Assembly: GCA_009911365.1 (NCBI GenBank)
Contig: QXXF01000021.1
Span: 25,556 to 89,555 of the forward strand
Reading direction: 5' to 3'
From: Clostridiales bacterium
GTDB taxonomy: Bacteria; Bacillota; Clostridia; Peptostreptococcales; Anaerovoracaceae
DNA length: 64,000 nt
The notes under the pieces are model-generated. The model was not told the DNA's origin. It saw only the letters and a program-made list of their open reading frames with translations, and made no database searches. The position numbers were made by a program, and so were the translations under genes. Below are positions 9,126 to 17,141 of the stretch, piece by piece (positions within the stretch are counted from its first letter, which is position 1; each line of letters starts with the position of its first letter).

Positions 9126-9309
9126 CTTTCGCTTGTTAGAATGGCTGCTTTTTTACATGATGTAGGACACCCGCCATTTAGTCATAGACAAGTTAGACTA
9201 CTTTTTCAGAGATACTTTGTTTTGGGGAAATAGCTTTCAAATGCTGATTTTTCAATGGTTCTCTGAAATCTTTCCTTTATTTCTTGTCATAAATTGCAGA
9301 AAAAACTAA
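9126..9309 (+). pseudogene. relic of an HD-domain phosphohydrolase
   Basis: On the plus strand, against the direction of the transfer operon, the bases from about 9129 encode V-R-M-A-A-F-L-H-D-V-G-H-P-P-F-S-H, the classic HD-domain metal-binding signature. One frame over, from 9181, the sequence reads D-K-L-D-Y-F-F-R-D-T-L-F and runs to a stop at 9307. That resembles the DRLDYLLRD motif found further along in the same HD families. The two pieces abut, so an internal deletion with a frame change is likely. The sequence has no start codon of its own and cannot make an intact enzyme. Confidence 0.5.
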
Positions 9310-9396
9310 AAAAGTTTTTGGCATGATGATATACAATTCATTATCGTGCATATTATATAAGTGTAAGTGACAATATTTGACAAAGGAGAAATGCCT

Positions 9397-9579
9397 ATGA
9401 CATTACTAATTTTGGGACTAGCCCTAATTATATTGATTTTGGTAATTGTACTTTGCTCTATCCGCAATTCAGATATTTTGGAATTGGAGATTGAGGTAAT
9501 TCGTCCGTGGAAATTCAAAATAAAAATAGTAAAAAAGGACAAGCCCGCTGCAAAACGAAAAAAGCATAGATCAACATAA
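9397..9579 (+). CDS. small single-pass membrane protein (ICE cargo)
   Basis: The 60-residue product is one hydrophobic helix (LLILGLALIILILVIVLCSI) followed by a charged cytoplasmic tail ending in Lys/Arg-rich sequence. The ATG at 9397 lies seven bases after AAAGGAG; the ATG at 9391 is too close to that site. It is on the plus strand inside an otherwise minus-strand operon, next to the HD-hydrolase relic, so both probably arrived together. I do not recognise the family. Possible roles include a type I toxin-like peptide or a small membrane regulator, both speculative. Confidence 0.55.
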   Translation: MTLLILGLALIILILVIVLCSIRNSDILELEIEVIRPWKFKIKIVKKDKPAAKRKKHRST

Positions 9580-9625
9580 AGTTTCTGCTTGTATTACATA
9601 TTGGCTTGTAAAAATAAAACTGTTG

Positions 9626-10495
9626 CTAATGTGCGTGGAAAATGCTCTTTGCAATGCTTCCCGTCTTAAAGAGGGAAAAGCAGAGTATCACGGTATAGGC
9701 GGCTATGCTGAAAATGGCACTGTGCAGGTTCGCCGCTATTGTCATCTGGTTTACAAGCACGGCGTAAATGCCAACGCATACCATGATGAAAAAGCCCTGT
9801 ACGCCCAATGCGAACAAGCCTTTTAAGTAATTATTTCCAATGCTTCCCCATTCCCGGTTCGTCATGGTGGCAAAGGGGATAGGCGCAACGGAGCAGGTCA
9901 GATATATCTCTATCATTCTGCCGTAAAGGATAACCGTAATCAGCACGGACATTATCTTCATGCACATACTGACAAGGGCGGTTTCCATTACAAGTAAGAG
10001 TAGCTCGGGGACTTCCAGTGTTTCCATTGTGGCGGTCATGGTGTCAAGCGTGGCGGCAACGTCAATGGCGGTGTTGGTGTTTATCACGCCCGCCGCATTG
10101 TTCACTAAATGCTGTCCCACGTCAAAGACTGCCATAGTAATGTCAAAGACGTGCGTAACAAGATAGACGGCTACCCACGCCTTGAACACATATTTGAAAA
10201 ACATGAACGTGTCTATGTCATGCAGGCTGTTCTTGTCCGTAATCATGCCGATCAGCTCCACGCATAGGACATAAGTAATGACAATCCCCGCTATGGGGAG
10301 AATGACGGTCTGTGAAAGGTTCTGTACCATGCTGAAAATGCCGCCATTCCACCCCTGCGGGGTCTGCCCTACCTGCGCCGCTATCGTGCTTACTTTGTCG
10401 TTCACGTCCCCGAACATATTTGACAGGTTTCCGTTAATCGCACCGATTAAGAGTTCCTTTAGCCATTCGTTAATGGCTTCAAATATGCTCTCCAT
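9626..10495 (-). CDS. VirB6/TrbL-like polytopic transfer protein (CD1112 family)
   Basis: The 289-residue protein has about six hydrophobic segments, among them ILPIAGIVITYVLCVELIGM, WVAVYLVTHVFDITMAVF, LLLLVMETALVSMCM and IFSIAAYTVILCFSLF. It also has the conserved loop EIYLTCSVAPIPFATMTNREW. This matches the CD1112 family that forms the membrane pore of Tn1549-type conjugation systems, analogous to VirB6/TrbL. It starts 18 bases after the Maff2 stop. The region after its stop has been interrupted by the 9126-9579 insertion, so PrgI and VirB4 may now depend on read-through or another promoter. Confidence 0.88.
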   Translation of the reverse strand: MESIFEAINEWLKELLIGAINGNLSNMFGDVNDKVSTIAAQVGQTPQGWNGGIFSMVQNLSQTVILPIAGIVITYVLCVELIGMITDKNSLHDIDTFMFFKYVFKAWVAVYLVTHVFDITMAVFDVGQHLVNNAAGVINTNTAIDVAATLDTMTATMETLEVPELLLLVMETALVSMCMKIMSVLITVILYGRMIEIYLTCSVAPIPFATMTNREWGSIGNNYLKGLFALGVQGFFIMVCVGIYAVLVNQMTIAANLHSAIFSIAAYTVILCFSLFKTGSIAKSIFHAH

Positions 10496-10513
10496 AAGCG
10501 GCTACCTCCCGGA

Positions 10514-10729
10514 TTATCCGAACAGCCCGGAAAGCAGCGGGATTAAGGTCGTGCCGATAAGCGCAACGCCGCCGCCCGCCATAAGCTGTTTCATGCCCTG
10601 TGATTTTGCGCCGGGGTTGTCGTTGCCGTAGCCCTCTAAGAGATTGATAACGCCCCATACGCCCAGACCTGCGCCCAATGCGATAACAAGTGTCTGCAAA
10701 ACGCCTACTGCTGAATTAAAAAATGCCAT
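10514..10729 (-). CDS. Maff2-family small membrane protein
   Basis: This 71-residue protein has two hydrophobic helices separated by a polar loop (GYGNDNPGAKSQGMKQ), the pattern of VirB2-like pilins and of the Maff2 family in Tn1549-like elements. The ATG at 10729 follows GAGGACTTT. The frame is open for another 57 codons upstream, through an intrinsic terminator at 10793-10816, so the longer form is doubtful. It is followed closely by the VirB6-like gene. Confidence 0.88.
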   Translation of the reverse strand: MAFFNSAVGVLQTLVIALGAGLGVWGVINLLEGYGNDNPGAKSQGMKQLMAGGGVALIGTTLIPLLSGLFG

Positions 10730-10792
10730 AAAGTCCTCGCTTTCTGCCGCTATGCGGCTCTGAAAAATATGTTTTGTTGGTTTTTGGGTATG

Positions 10793-10816
10793 AAAAAAGC
10801 CGCCTGTGTCGGCGGC
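10793..10816 (-). terminator. intrinsic terminator upstream of maff2
   Basis: GCCGCC (10799-10804) pairs perfectly with GGCGGC (10811-10816) around a 6-base loop. On the minus strand the stem is followed by six T residues. It stands 64 bases before the Maff2 start, between virD4 and the membrane genes of the transfer block, so it can limit or regulate entry into them. Confidence 0.75.
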
Positions 10817-11001
10817 TGTCCCCACGCTGCGTAGGTGCTGCGGCGTGGCGGTATTCAGTTGTAACGGGGTAGTGCGTCCCGTGGTGGGCGCACGAACCAT
10901 GTACCCGGTGTTTACGGTCTTGATGATGATTGCCTCCTTTAAGGCTTTATGCCCTTATGAATGAAAGAAAGAGGGGGTGCGGTTTTCTTCGTAGCCGCCC
11001 G

Positions 11002-11152
11002 GCGTTGTGGAACTGTGTATAACTGGCTTGCATTTTTGCGTTGTGGGTAACGCTGTTTGCAGGACGTGGGAAAGCAGCACTTCCGCTTTTCCATGTGCTG
11101 TGAATGGCGTTATCCATGACGCAATAGCCTGTTATGCACATTTCCATGACGC
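11002..11152 (+). ncRNA. long imperfect hairpin, candidate structured RNA on the plus strand
   Basis: Bases 11002-11075 fold back on 11085-11152 around a 9-base loop. I count 52 Watson-Crick pairs, 12 G.U pairs and 3 mismatches plus one asymmetric bulge. Read as plus-strand RNA, every transition difference between the arms is a G.U wobble; none is an A.C mismatch. That bias suggests selection on a plus-strand transcript, which would be antisense to the transfer operon. It lies in the gap between the small gene after virD4 and maff2. No promoter was identified for it, and a role in DNA (such as a transfer or replication origin) is an alternative. Confidence 0.5.
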
Positions 11153-11191
11153 AAAGCTCTTGTCCCTGTGCCTTTTTTCTTATCCCCGGCA

Positions 11192-11359
11192 CTATTGCGG
11201 GAGAAGCCCCCGGCGTGTGACATACTCGGTTGCATAGCGGCGGGTTTCGTTGTCCCGTTCCTGCCAATATTCCCGCAGGGCGGCTTCTGCGTTGTCGGCA
11301 ACATTCATCAGAAACCTTTCAAGCCCGCTGTCTTTTTTCCCCGTGTCCTGTTTACTCAT
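11192..11359 (-). CDS. small charged protein coupled to virD4
   Basis: This 55-residue product (MSKQDTGKKDSGLERFLM... ending TRRGLLPQ) starts at 11359, eight bases before the end of virD4, behind GGAGGACACAGAGA. It is charged and predicted helical with no membrane segment. The overlap implies coupled translation with the coupling protein. I do not recognise the family; small genes occur here in related elements. Confidence 0.65.
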   Translation of the reverse strand: MSKQDTGKKDSGLERFLMNVADNAEAALREYWQERDNETRRYATEYVTRRGLLPQ

Positions 11360-13154
11360 TCTCTGTGTCCTCCTGTAAATCTGCCCCGTCAATCTCGTAG
11401 AGGTCAAAGGGGTCGTCCGGCTTGATGATTTCCGGGCGGCGTTTCAGATACTTTTCAATGTCAAATTCATTCTTCTTGTCAAAATCGGAGAGGAATTTAT
11501 ATCTTGGGTGCTTCGTAATGTCGAATTTATCACTGAAAAAGGGACGTGCGCCCCGTACCTGCAAGATACATTTGCCGCCGTCCATGACGGCTATTTCATC
11601 TTGGCTCATAAGCTCTTTGCCTAATTTCTGGTAGTTCAAGCCGTAGGTCTTTTCACGTCCCCGGTTCTCGGAAGTGTTGTATAAATCAATGGTTTCTTTC
11701 CCTAAAAGCTCTGACATTTCCTTTAGCGTGGTTTTCTCCTTGCCGCCTAAGAAAAGGGTGGTGTCGCAATTCCCTATAATCGTGTCGGCGTTGTCCTTGT
11801 AAATGGCTTTTAGCTGTGACTGGCTCTGCAAGATGATTGACGCAGAGATTTCCCGGCTTCGGATTGTCGCAATCAGTTTATCGAATTTTGGTATCTGCCC
11901 TATGTTCGCAAATTCATCAAGTAAGCACCTTACATGGACGGGAAGTCGCCCGCCGTATACATCATCTGCCTTGTCGCATAAGAGGTTGAATAGCTGTGTG
12001 TAGAGAATACTCACGACAAAGTTAAAAGTGTCGTCTGTGTCGCTGATAATGACAAACAGGGCGGTCTTTCTGTCGCCTATGGTGTCAAGCTCCATTTCGT
12101 CTGTTTCCATAAGCTCCCGTAGCTCCTTAATGTCGAATGGGGCTAATCTTGCACCGCAGGAAATGAGGATAGAGCTTCGTGTCTTTCCTGCCGATAACAG
12201 GAATTTCTTATACTGCCGGACGGCGAAATGCTCCGGGTCTTTTTCCTCCAACCGTTCAAACATGAGGTCAACGGGGCTTTGAAATTCCGGGTCGTCCTCA
12301 CGGGCTTCACTGGCGTTTATCATGTCAAGCAGCGTGGTAAAATTCTTTTCTTCCTCCGGGGCTTCATAGTGGATATAACCGATAAGGGCGCAGTAGAAAA
12401 GCCGTTCCGATTTTACCCAAAAATCCTCGCCGGATTTCTCCCCGTCGCCTTTGGTGTTGGCGATAATGGTATTGACTAACTTCAAAATATCCTTTTCACT
12501 CCGCAGGTAAGCAAAGGGGTTGTATTTCATGGATTTTTTGAAGTTAATCGTATTCAGTGCTTTTATCCTATATCCGAACCGCTGTAACATTTTTCCTGTT
12601 TCCAAAATCAGTGTGCCTTTCGGATCAGTGACAATGTACGAAGTCGGGAAATCTTTTGACGTACATTGCATAAGTGACGGTTTGACGAAAAAGCGTGTCT
12701 TTCCGCTTCCCGAACCGCCGATTACAAGGATATTTTTATTTCTTGCATATTTGGGGCTTTTGGGTCGGCTGTTCATGGTAAGCCGTTCTGTCTGCGTGAG
12801 GGGGATATTATTGTCAAATACCGGGTCTATGTACGGTTTTATGTCCTCTGCCGTTCCCCAACGTGCCGAACCGTATTCAACTCCCTTGCGGTACTTCTTG
12901 GCGTTCTTGCCTTTCATGTAGACGGCAATCCGCAGGATAACCGTCCCGGCAACGCCGATTAGAAAGTCCTGTCCGTTAAGGCTTGGCAGGGGGCTTTCAA
13001 AGGCGGCTGTTATGCCCTGCATGATGTTTAGCAGCTTCCCGGAGAGGTCAGCCCCCGGAGAGAGCCGGAACGCTTCGCCCACTTTCATAAAGAGCCACAC
13101 AAAGAGCAGGTACGGCGCATTGAGGATAAGCAGCTTTTTGATGTTCGGTTTCAT
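11352..13154 (-). CDS. VirD4/TraG-type coupling protein ATPase
   Basis: The coupling protein links the relaxase-DNA complex to the secretion channel. The 600-residue product has two N-terminal hydrophobic segments, a Walker A (VIGGSGSGKT, near residue 150) and a Walker B-like LLDEFANIGQIP near 414. These are typical of the Tn1549 VirD4 family (TcpA/PcfC type). It overlaps the DUF3801 gene by four bases upstream and the 55-residue gene by eight bases downstream. Confidence 0.94.
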   Translation of the reverse strand: MKPNIKKLLILNAPYLLFVWLFMKVGEAFRLSPGADLSGKLLNIMQGITAAFESPLPSLNGQDFLIGVAGTVILRIAVYMKGKNAKKYRKGVEYGSARWGTAEDIKPYIDPVFDNNIPLTQTERLTMNSRPKSPKYARNKNILVIGGSGSGKTRFFVKPSLMQCTSKDFPTSYIVTDPKGTLILETGKMLQRFGYRIKALNTINFKKSMKYNPFAYLRSEKDILKLVNTIIANTKGDGEKSGEDFWVKSERLFYCALIGYIHYEAPEEEKNFTTLLDMINASEAREDDPEFQSPVDLMFERLEEKDPEHFAVRQYKKFLLSAGKTRSSILISCGARLAPFDIKELRELMETDEMELDTIGDRKTALFVIISDTDDTFNFVVSILYTQLFNLLCDKADDVYGGRLPVHVRCLLDEFANIGQIPKFDKLIATIRSREISASIILQSQSQLKAIYKDNADTIIGNCDTTLFLGGKEKTTLKEMSELLGKETIDLYNTSENRGREKTYGLNYQKLGKELMSQDEIAVMDGGKCILQVRGARPFFSDKFDITKHPRYKFLSDFDKKNEFDIEKYLKRRPEIIKPDDPFDLYEIDGADLQEDTENE

Positions 13155-13627
13155 AATTCCCGCCCCCTGTCCTTGTTTTTTACTTTTTCCCTGTTCTGGT
13201 TCATCTGTTTAGCCTTTTCCTTAAAGGCGGCTAATGCCTTGCGTATGGACGGCTTTTTCTCCCTGCCTAGCTGCTTTGCTGCAAACTCCTTAAAGGCTTC
13301 CGTCATAACGTCCACGTCCCGCCCCTTGAAGAAAACAAGGTAGCGGGGCGGTTCTTCGCCCTTGACTTTCTTTAGGCTGTAATCAAGCCCGTATTTCTTG
13401 GCTATGGGTTCAAACGCCTTTATGTTAGCGTCCGTAATCTCCATACTGGAAACGCCCGTGTTCTGCTTCATAAGGTGCTTTAAAGTCTGTTTCCCTTTGT
13501 ACTGCTTGGGTGCTTTGTTCTTCCGTGCATTTAACATTTTTCTGATAGCCTTTTGTAAGACTTCGGCGGTCAGCTTTGCCGTTTTGATTGAGAGTGCAAC
13601 GGTCTTTTCGTTGATCTGCTCCTGCAT
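13151..13627 (-). CDS. DUF3801/PcfB-like transfer accessory protein
   Basis: This 158-residue cytoplasmic protein (MQEQINEKTVALSIKTAKLT...) has the DUF3801 layout: a helical N-terminus, a compact domain around KAFEPIAKKYGLDYSLKKVK with the YLVFFKGRDVDVM segment, and a very basic tail. PcfB of pCF10 is a member and works with the coupling protein. The gene overlaps virD4 by four bases, in line with that partnership. An AGGAGG lies just upstream of the start. Confidence 0.88.
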   Translation of the reverse strand: MQEQINEKTVALSIKTAKLTAEVLQKAIRKMLNARKNKAPKQYKGKQTLKHLMKQNTGVSSMEITDANIKAFEPIAKKYGLDYSLKKVKGEEPPRYLVFFKGRDVDVMTEAFKEFAAKQLGREKKPSIRKALAAFKEKAKQMNQNREKVKNKDRGREL

Positions 13628-13712
13628 GGTGTGTCATTCCTCCTTTCTTGTGTCAGAGTAGTGCAGGCGGCGGGCATGGAAAAAGGGGCAGCCGTTGTTT
13701 CTGGTCGCCCCC

Positions 13713-13949
13713 TTATCTGTGTCTGCTGTCCCGTACCTGCAATCCGTCCAGTACGTCCGTCTTGATACCCACTAAGTACCATTTCTGGTGCAGGTTCATT
13801 TCAATGCGTGTCGCCCGCCACTGTTCCCCGTCAAAGACTTCAAAGCATTGTCCGCAATGCAAGCCCCCGTAATATTCATCAAGCCCAAAGCGAATGTCAT
13901 AGCGTCCGCTTGCCTTGTCGTAAACTAATGCGCCCGGTCTGATATTCAT
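13713..13949 (-). CDS. DUF5348 protein
   Basis: This 78-residue protein (MNIRPGALVYDKASGRYDIRFGL...) has a small beta-rich fold with the pattern GLHCGQCFEV and a conserved WYLVG near the end. It matches DUF5348, which occurs beside replication initiators in mobile elements of Clostridia. It overlaps the end of repA by four bases. The function is unknown. Confidence 0.8.
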   Translation of the reverse strand: MNIRPGALVYDKASGRYDIRFGLDEYYGGLHCGQCFEVFDGEQWRATRIEMNLHQKWYLVGIKTDVLDGLQVRDSRHR

Positions 13950-14860
13950 GGTGTGCCGTCCTCCTTATTCTGGAAAAATGCGCCCTCTGCCATATCGTGG
14001 GCGACAAGGGCGGTGTAATAGCTGTCAATGGTGTTTGGTGCGTTGAAAAGAACCGCAAGCAGGTATTTCTTGATGTTGCGTATCTTGGTGGTATTCTGGT
14101 GCATACAGTCAATCACAAACTGGATATGACTGCTGTTCAGTTTCATAAACTTAGACTTTACAAGCTCTGCCGGGTAGTCGTCCCCGGCAATCCGCACCAC
14201 CTTGCGGCGGGTGCAGACGGTTTCAAGCATGAGGGAAACAATCTCGTCAAGCATACCCCGGTCAATGTTCCTGTCCTGTATCAGATAGGCGTATTCGATA
14301 TTGTCCTTTATGACTTCTTCATAAGCCCGTACTGCGTCCATGTTGGTGTATTCGTTTCCTTTCCGTTCCGGCGTAGCCGTTCCCGTTGTTAAGGGAGTGG
14401 AAAGGATAGGAATGGAATGGTTATTTAATAAATCTTTATTTTGTAAATCTTTACTTGATAGTTCTTTATTTAATTGCGTTGGATTTTCCTGCATAGGGTT
14501 TTCCAATGTTGGATTTTCCGATATAGGCTTGTCCTGTGTTGGATTTTCCAATGTTGGCTTTGTCGGCACTGGAAATTCATGTATCACATAATCAGCCGCC
14601 CCTAGCTGTCCTTTTTCGTTCCGCACTCTGGTACGGGTCACATAGCCCGCCCGTTCCAGTTCCCGCACGGCTTCCCGGATAGCGTCTATCCCCTCCCGGT
14701 TGATTTGGGAAAGCCCTTTTAAGGTGTAGTCCCATTCTTCGGGCAGGGATAGCATTTGAGAGAGAAGCCCTTTTGCCTTTAGGGACAAGTCGGGGTTGCG
14801 TAGGTGGTGGTTTGACATAACCGTGTAATTCTGGTTTTTCTCCACCCGGAATACTGCCAC
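13946..14860 (-). CDS. replication initiator RepA (winged-helix N-terminus, DUF6017 C-terminus)
   Basis: The first about 95 residues form the RepA_N winged helix (LSLKAKGLLSQMLSLPEEW, GIDAIREAVRELERAGYV). The C-terminal about 130 residues resemble DUF6017. In Tn1549-like elements this protein is the putative initiator of autonomous replication of the excised circle. Between the domains lies a linker of 5-residue repeats (ENPTQ, ENPTL, ENPMQ), coded by about 15-bp DNA repeats at 14,470-14,580. It is the first gene of the block at this end; its expression is probably set by the hairpin at 14,892-14,924. Confidence 0.85.
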   Translation of the reverse strand: MAVFRVEKNQNYTVMSNHHLRNPDLSLKAKGLLSQMLSLPEEWDYTLKGLSQINREGIDAIREAVRELERAGYVTRTRVRNEKGQLGAADYVIHEFPVPTKPTLENPTQDKPISENPTLENPMQENPTQLNKELSSKDLQNKDLLNNHSIPILSTPLTTGTATPERKGNEYTNMDAVRAYEEVIKDNIEYAYLIQDRNIDRGMLDEIVSLMLETVCTRRKVVRIAGDDYPAELVKSKFMKLNSSHIQFVIDCMHQNTTKIRNIKKYLLAVLFNAPNTIDSYYTALVAHDMAEGAFFQNKEDGTP

Positions 14861-14891
14861 GGTATCAGCCCCCCTTTCGTTTGAAATTGGG

Positions 14892-14924
14892 TAAAAAAAT
14901 AGACGCTCATGTTTGAACGTCTAT
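14892..14924 (-). terminator. terminator or attenuator in the repA leader
   Basis: ATAGACG (14899-14905) pairs with CGTCTAT (14918-14924). On the minus strand the stem is followed by seven T residues, 32 bases before the repA start. Transcription entering from the chromosome side must pass it, so it may insulate the element or attenuate repA. Confidence 0.65.
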
Positions 14925-14930
14925 CTGAAA

Positions 14931-15288
14931 AATGATATTGAGGTCTTATGTATTTTGGGATATAGTTTGGATAAATCTGAATGTACTCCATTGCATTTTT
15001 ATTGCATTATTTTTCTTTTTTATAGTGGTTTATAGGGTCTAATCTTTTTTGAAAATGCCTTAAAATCAACGATTTTTGCTTATAACCTGTACTGTCGGTC
15101 TGGAACTGGAGTGATGAAAAATTTTACACAGATTATTTTATATGGTAGGCAGTCTATGGATTGCTTGCCATATTTGATATTATTTTATTTGTGCTTATTT
15201 GTAGAATTTTTTGTTGTCAGAAAATTATATATAAAATGATTGACACCAAATATGACACCACCTATAATCTAAGTAGGAGGTATCCAGA
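14931..15288. other. AT-rich junction region between the ICE and hicAB
   Basis: No coding frame is supported here. It contains a doubled ATTGCATT (around 14,992-15,007), long T-runs, and at its right end the hicA promoter. The element boundary must lie in this stretch, but no attachment repeat can be fixed without the other end. Confidence 0.5.
15240..15268 (+). promoter_or_regulatory. consensus promoter of hicAB with TGACACCA repeats
   Basis: TTGACA at 15240-15245 and TATAAT at 15263-15268 are both perfect consensus hexamers at 17-bp spacing, 20 bases before the hicA ATG. TGACACCA occurs twice (15241 and 15253), at the -35 and inside the spacer. That is a likely binding site for the HicB autorepressor. 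Confidence 0.75.
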
Positions 15289-15546
15289 ATGTCAAAGTGG
15301 GATAAACCATTAGCACGTATTTGCGCTTTGTCAAAAGATATTCGATTTGATGAATTGCGTAAAGTGTTAGAAAGCTGTGGATATGAGATGAATGCCCTAA
15401 GAAGTGGAAGCAGCCATTATACGTTTAGAAAAAGAGGGTGTAAGCCAATTACGATACCAAAGCATGAACCAATTAAGAAAGTTTATGTTGAGATGGTGAA
15501 ACAGATCATAGAAAGTGAGGAAAGAAGCGATGAAAACGCTGAATGA
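15289..15546 (+). CDS. hicA: HicA-type mRNA interferase toxin
   Basis: HicA toxins are small double-stranded-RNA-binding-fold RNases that cut mRNA. This 85-residue protein has the fold pattern DELRKVLESCGYE followed by the catalytic motif GSSHYTFRKRG, where the His is the active-site residue, and ends in the usual helix (VYVEMVKQIIES). It starts behind AGGAGG and overlaps hicB by 17 bases. The pair looks intact. Confidence 0.88.
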   Translation: MSKWDKPLARICALSKDIRFDELRKVLESCGYEMNALRSGSSHYTFRKRGCKPITIPKHEPIKKVYVEMVKQIIESEERSDENAE

Positions 15547-15892
15547 TTATATGACAATGTCTTATCGGATGGAGATCGTAGAGGATAGGGATGAAGGTGG
15601 TTTTGTGGTTTCTTATCCTGATTTGCCAGGATGTATTACCTGTGGCGAAACGGTAGAAAAAGCGGTGGCAAATGCATTGGATGCTAAGAGGGAATGGATT
15701 GAAGCCGCACTTGAAGAGGGGATTAGGATTAATGAACCAGACAACTTAGAAGATTATTCTGGACAGTTTAAATTGAGATTACCCCGTAGCTTGCATCGCC
15801 TATTGGCAGAGCACTCCAAAAGGGAAGGCATCAGTATGAATCAATATTGTGTGTATCTTCTTTCAAGAAATGATGCTGTTTATTCAAAGTAA
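15530..15892 (+). CDS. hicB: HicB-type antitoxin
   Basis: The 120-residue antitoxin has the degenerate RNase-H-like HicB domain (MEIVEDRDEGGFVVSYPDLPGC). A C-terminal ribbon-helix-helix segment (KLRLPRSLHRLLAEHSKREGIS) should bind DNA and repress the operon. The ORF is open five codons upstream to a GTG, but the ATG at 15530 is better placed behind AGGAAAG. It overlaps hicA as is usual for this pair. Confidence 0.88.
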   Translation: MKTLNDYMTMSYRMEIVEDRDEGGFVVSYPDLPGCITCGETVEKAVANALDAKREWIEAALEEGIRINEPDNLEDYSGQFKLRLPRSLHRLLAEHSKREGISMNQYCVYLLSRNDAVYSK

Positions 15893-15979
15893 AAATGACA
15901 ATATGATCTTGAAAAGATGGCAACATTTTGGCAACAGAAAATTAGTAAGCCAGAATAAATGATGTAATTGAAGTAAAAA

Positions 15980-16661
15980 ATGGTGTGTATTGGCATGAAA
16001 AATAAGAGTTTTGAGTTTAATAATCCAGGTATATTGAAATTGCCGATAGAAGATATTTTCCGTGGAGGTAATTCAAAGCCGCGTAATCCTCATATGCAGA
16101 CCATGCTTAGAGTGGTAGGACTTGGAGATAATGCAGGCTCAGGATTTCCAACGATTCTTGCCATATGGGAAAAAGAGGGTTGGATTCGACCTGAGCTTGT
16201 AGAAAATACTAATTTGAATCAAGTTACGCTTGTGTTGCGAATGATGCCGTCATGGTTAATAAAACTTCAGGAGTTGGAGGGGCAGATAGTAGAAAAATTG
16301 AATACCTCGCCAGAACAGCTTTAAACGATTAGGGAAAACTTGGAAAAAGCAATAGGAAATGCATTGCTGGAGGTTACAAAACAAAGTAAGGAAATTGCTA
16401 CTTCTGCAAGGTTGTTAGCAGATAAATTAGCAGAAAGAATATCAGAATCAGCAGAAAAATCGGTAGTTCCAATTATCGATGAGCTGCCAAAGAGGAAAAA
16501 ACAAATATATGAAGATTGGAGTAGCCTATAGCACAGAAGAGATTGCTGGTGCAGTGGGATTGAAAGGTCCCCGTACAAGACAACTCTTAAACGAACTTGT
16601 GGCAATGGGAGTAGTGGAATGTACTACAGTTACAAAAAATAGAAGATATATAAAGAAGTAG
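15980..16661 (+). pseudogene. decayed AlbA/HATPase-type transcriptional regulator
   Basis: Residues from 15,998 on (FEFNNPGILKLPIEDIFRGG, then GLGDNAGSGFPTILAIW) match the ATP-binding C-terminal half of Schlafen/AlbA_2-type regulators, like the intact gene at 49,847. The frame stops at 16,324. A second frame (16,340-16,531) gives a helical linker, and a third (to 16,661) gives a winged-helix end (STEEIAGAVGLKGPRTRQLLNELV). The N-terminal AlbA domain is missing and at least two frame breaks are present. Confidence 0.65.
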
Positions 16662-16679
16662 CATTATAGAAGGAAGGAG

Positions 16680-17141
16680 ATGAATTTGAGTACAGCATAC
16701 GATATCTATCGATTCGCCAAACCGAATAAACAGGAATTGTCGAATATAGACTATTTTGAACCCTTTGATTATTTATCGGTTTATGATACTGATGGAGAAC
16801 AGATCAATGAATATATAAGACTATTCTGATGTGATGATAAAGAAGTTGCCAACATTATTAATAGTAAATTTGTTGCAGGCATTGTATTGCCTGAAAAAAC
16901 AATGGATTATGAAAAAATGTATCGTGGACTTGGATTTGATGAAAAGGCAATACCTGAAAAAAGAGTTCACTTAAAGTCTGGTAATGGATATACAGTTTCA
17001 TATACGGATGGCAATCAAATAATAAGCACAAATTATGATGATTTACAATGCTACCAGATCACTGTTCCAAGGGAATGTGTAGCGATAAAGATGGAATATT
17101 TGTGGAATAGTGAAGATAAGGATTTGATTATCCTCGGTTAG
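16680..17141 (+). pseudogene. unrecognised gene with an in-frame TGA
   Basis: An ATG at 16,680 behind AAGGAAGGAG opens a frame of 49 codons, stops at a TGA (16,827-16,829), and continues in the same frame to a TAG at 17,139. The pieces read as one protein of about 153 residues (MNLSTAYDIYRFAKPNKQ... ending DKDLIILG). I do not recognise the family. The end of this frame overlaps the start of the helicase remnant, so the junction may be a deletion scar. Confidence 0.45.

Larger units (their letters stand above)
1..14930 (-). mobile_element. Tn1549-like integrative conjugative element, partial
   Basis: The gene order RepA, DUF5348, DUF3801, VirD4, Maff2, VirB6/TrbL-like, PrgI, VirB4, Mom-like, NlpC/P60, DUF4315, DUF4366, topoisomerase III is the conserved transfer block of Tn1549 and the C. 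difficile CTn2/4/5 elements. All these genes are on the minus strand, tightly packed and GC-rich. The base composition drops sharply after about 14,930, where AT-rich sequence and the HicAB genes begin. The exact end was not found: the boundary lies somewhere between 14,930 and 15,240, and the other end with relaxase and integrase lies outside the window. Confidence 0.85.

Noticed and set aside
10947-11267. 106-codon minus-strand frame across the long hairpin
   Set aside because: It covers both arms of the hairpin and the end of the small gene after virD4, and has no ribosome-binding site. The base-pairing pattern explains the sequence better.
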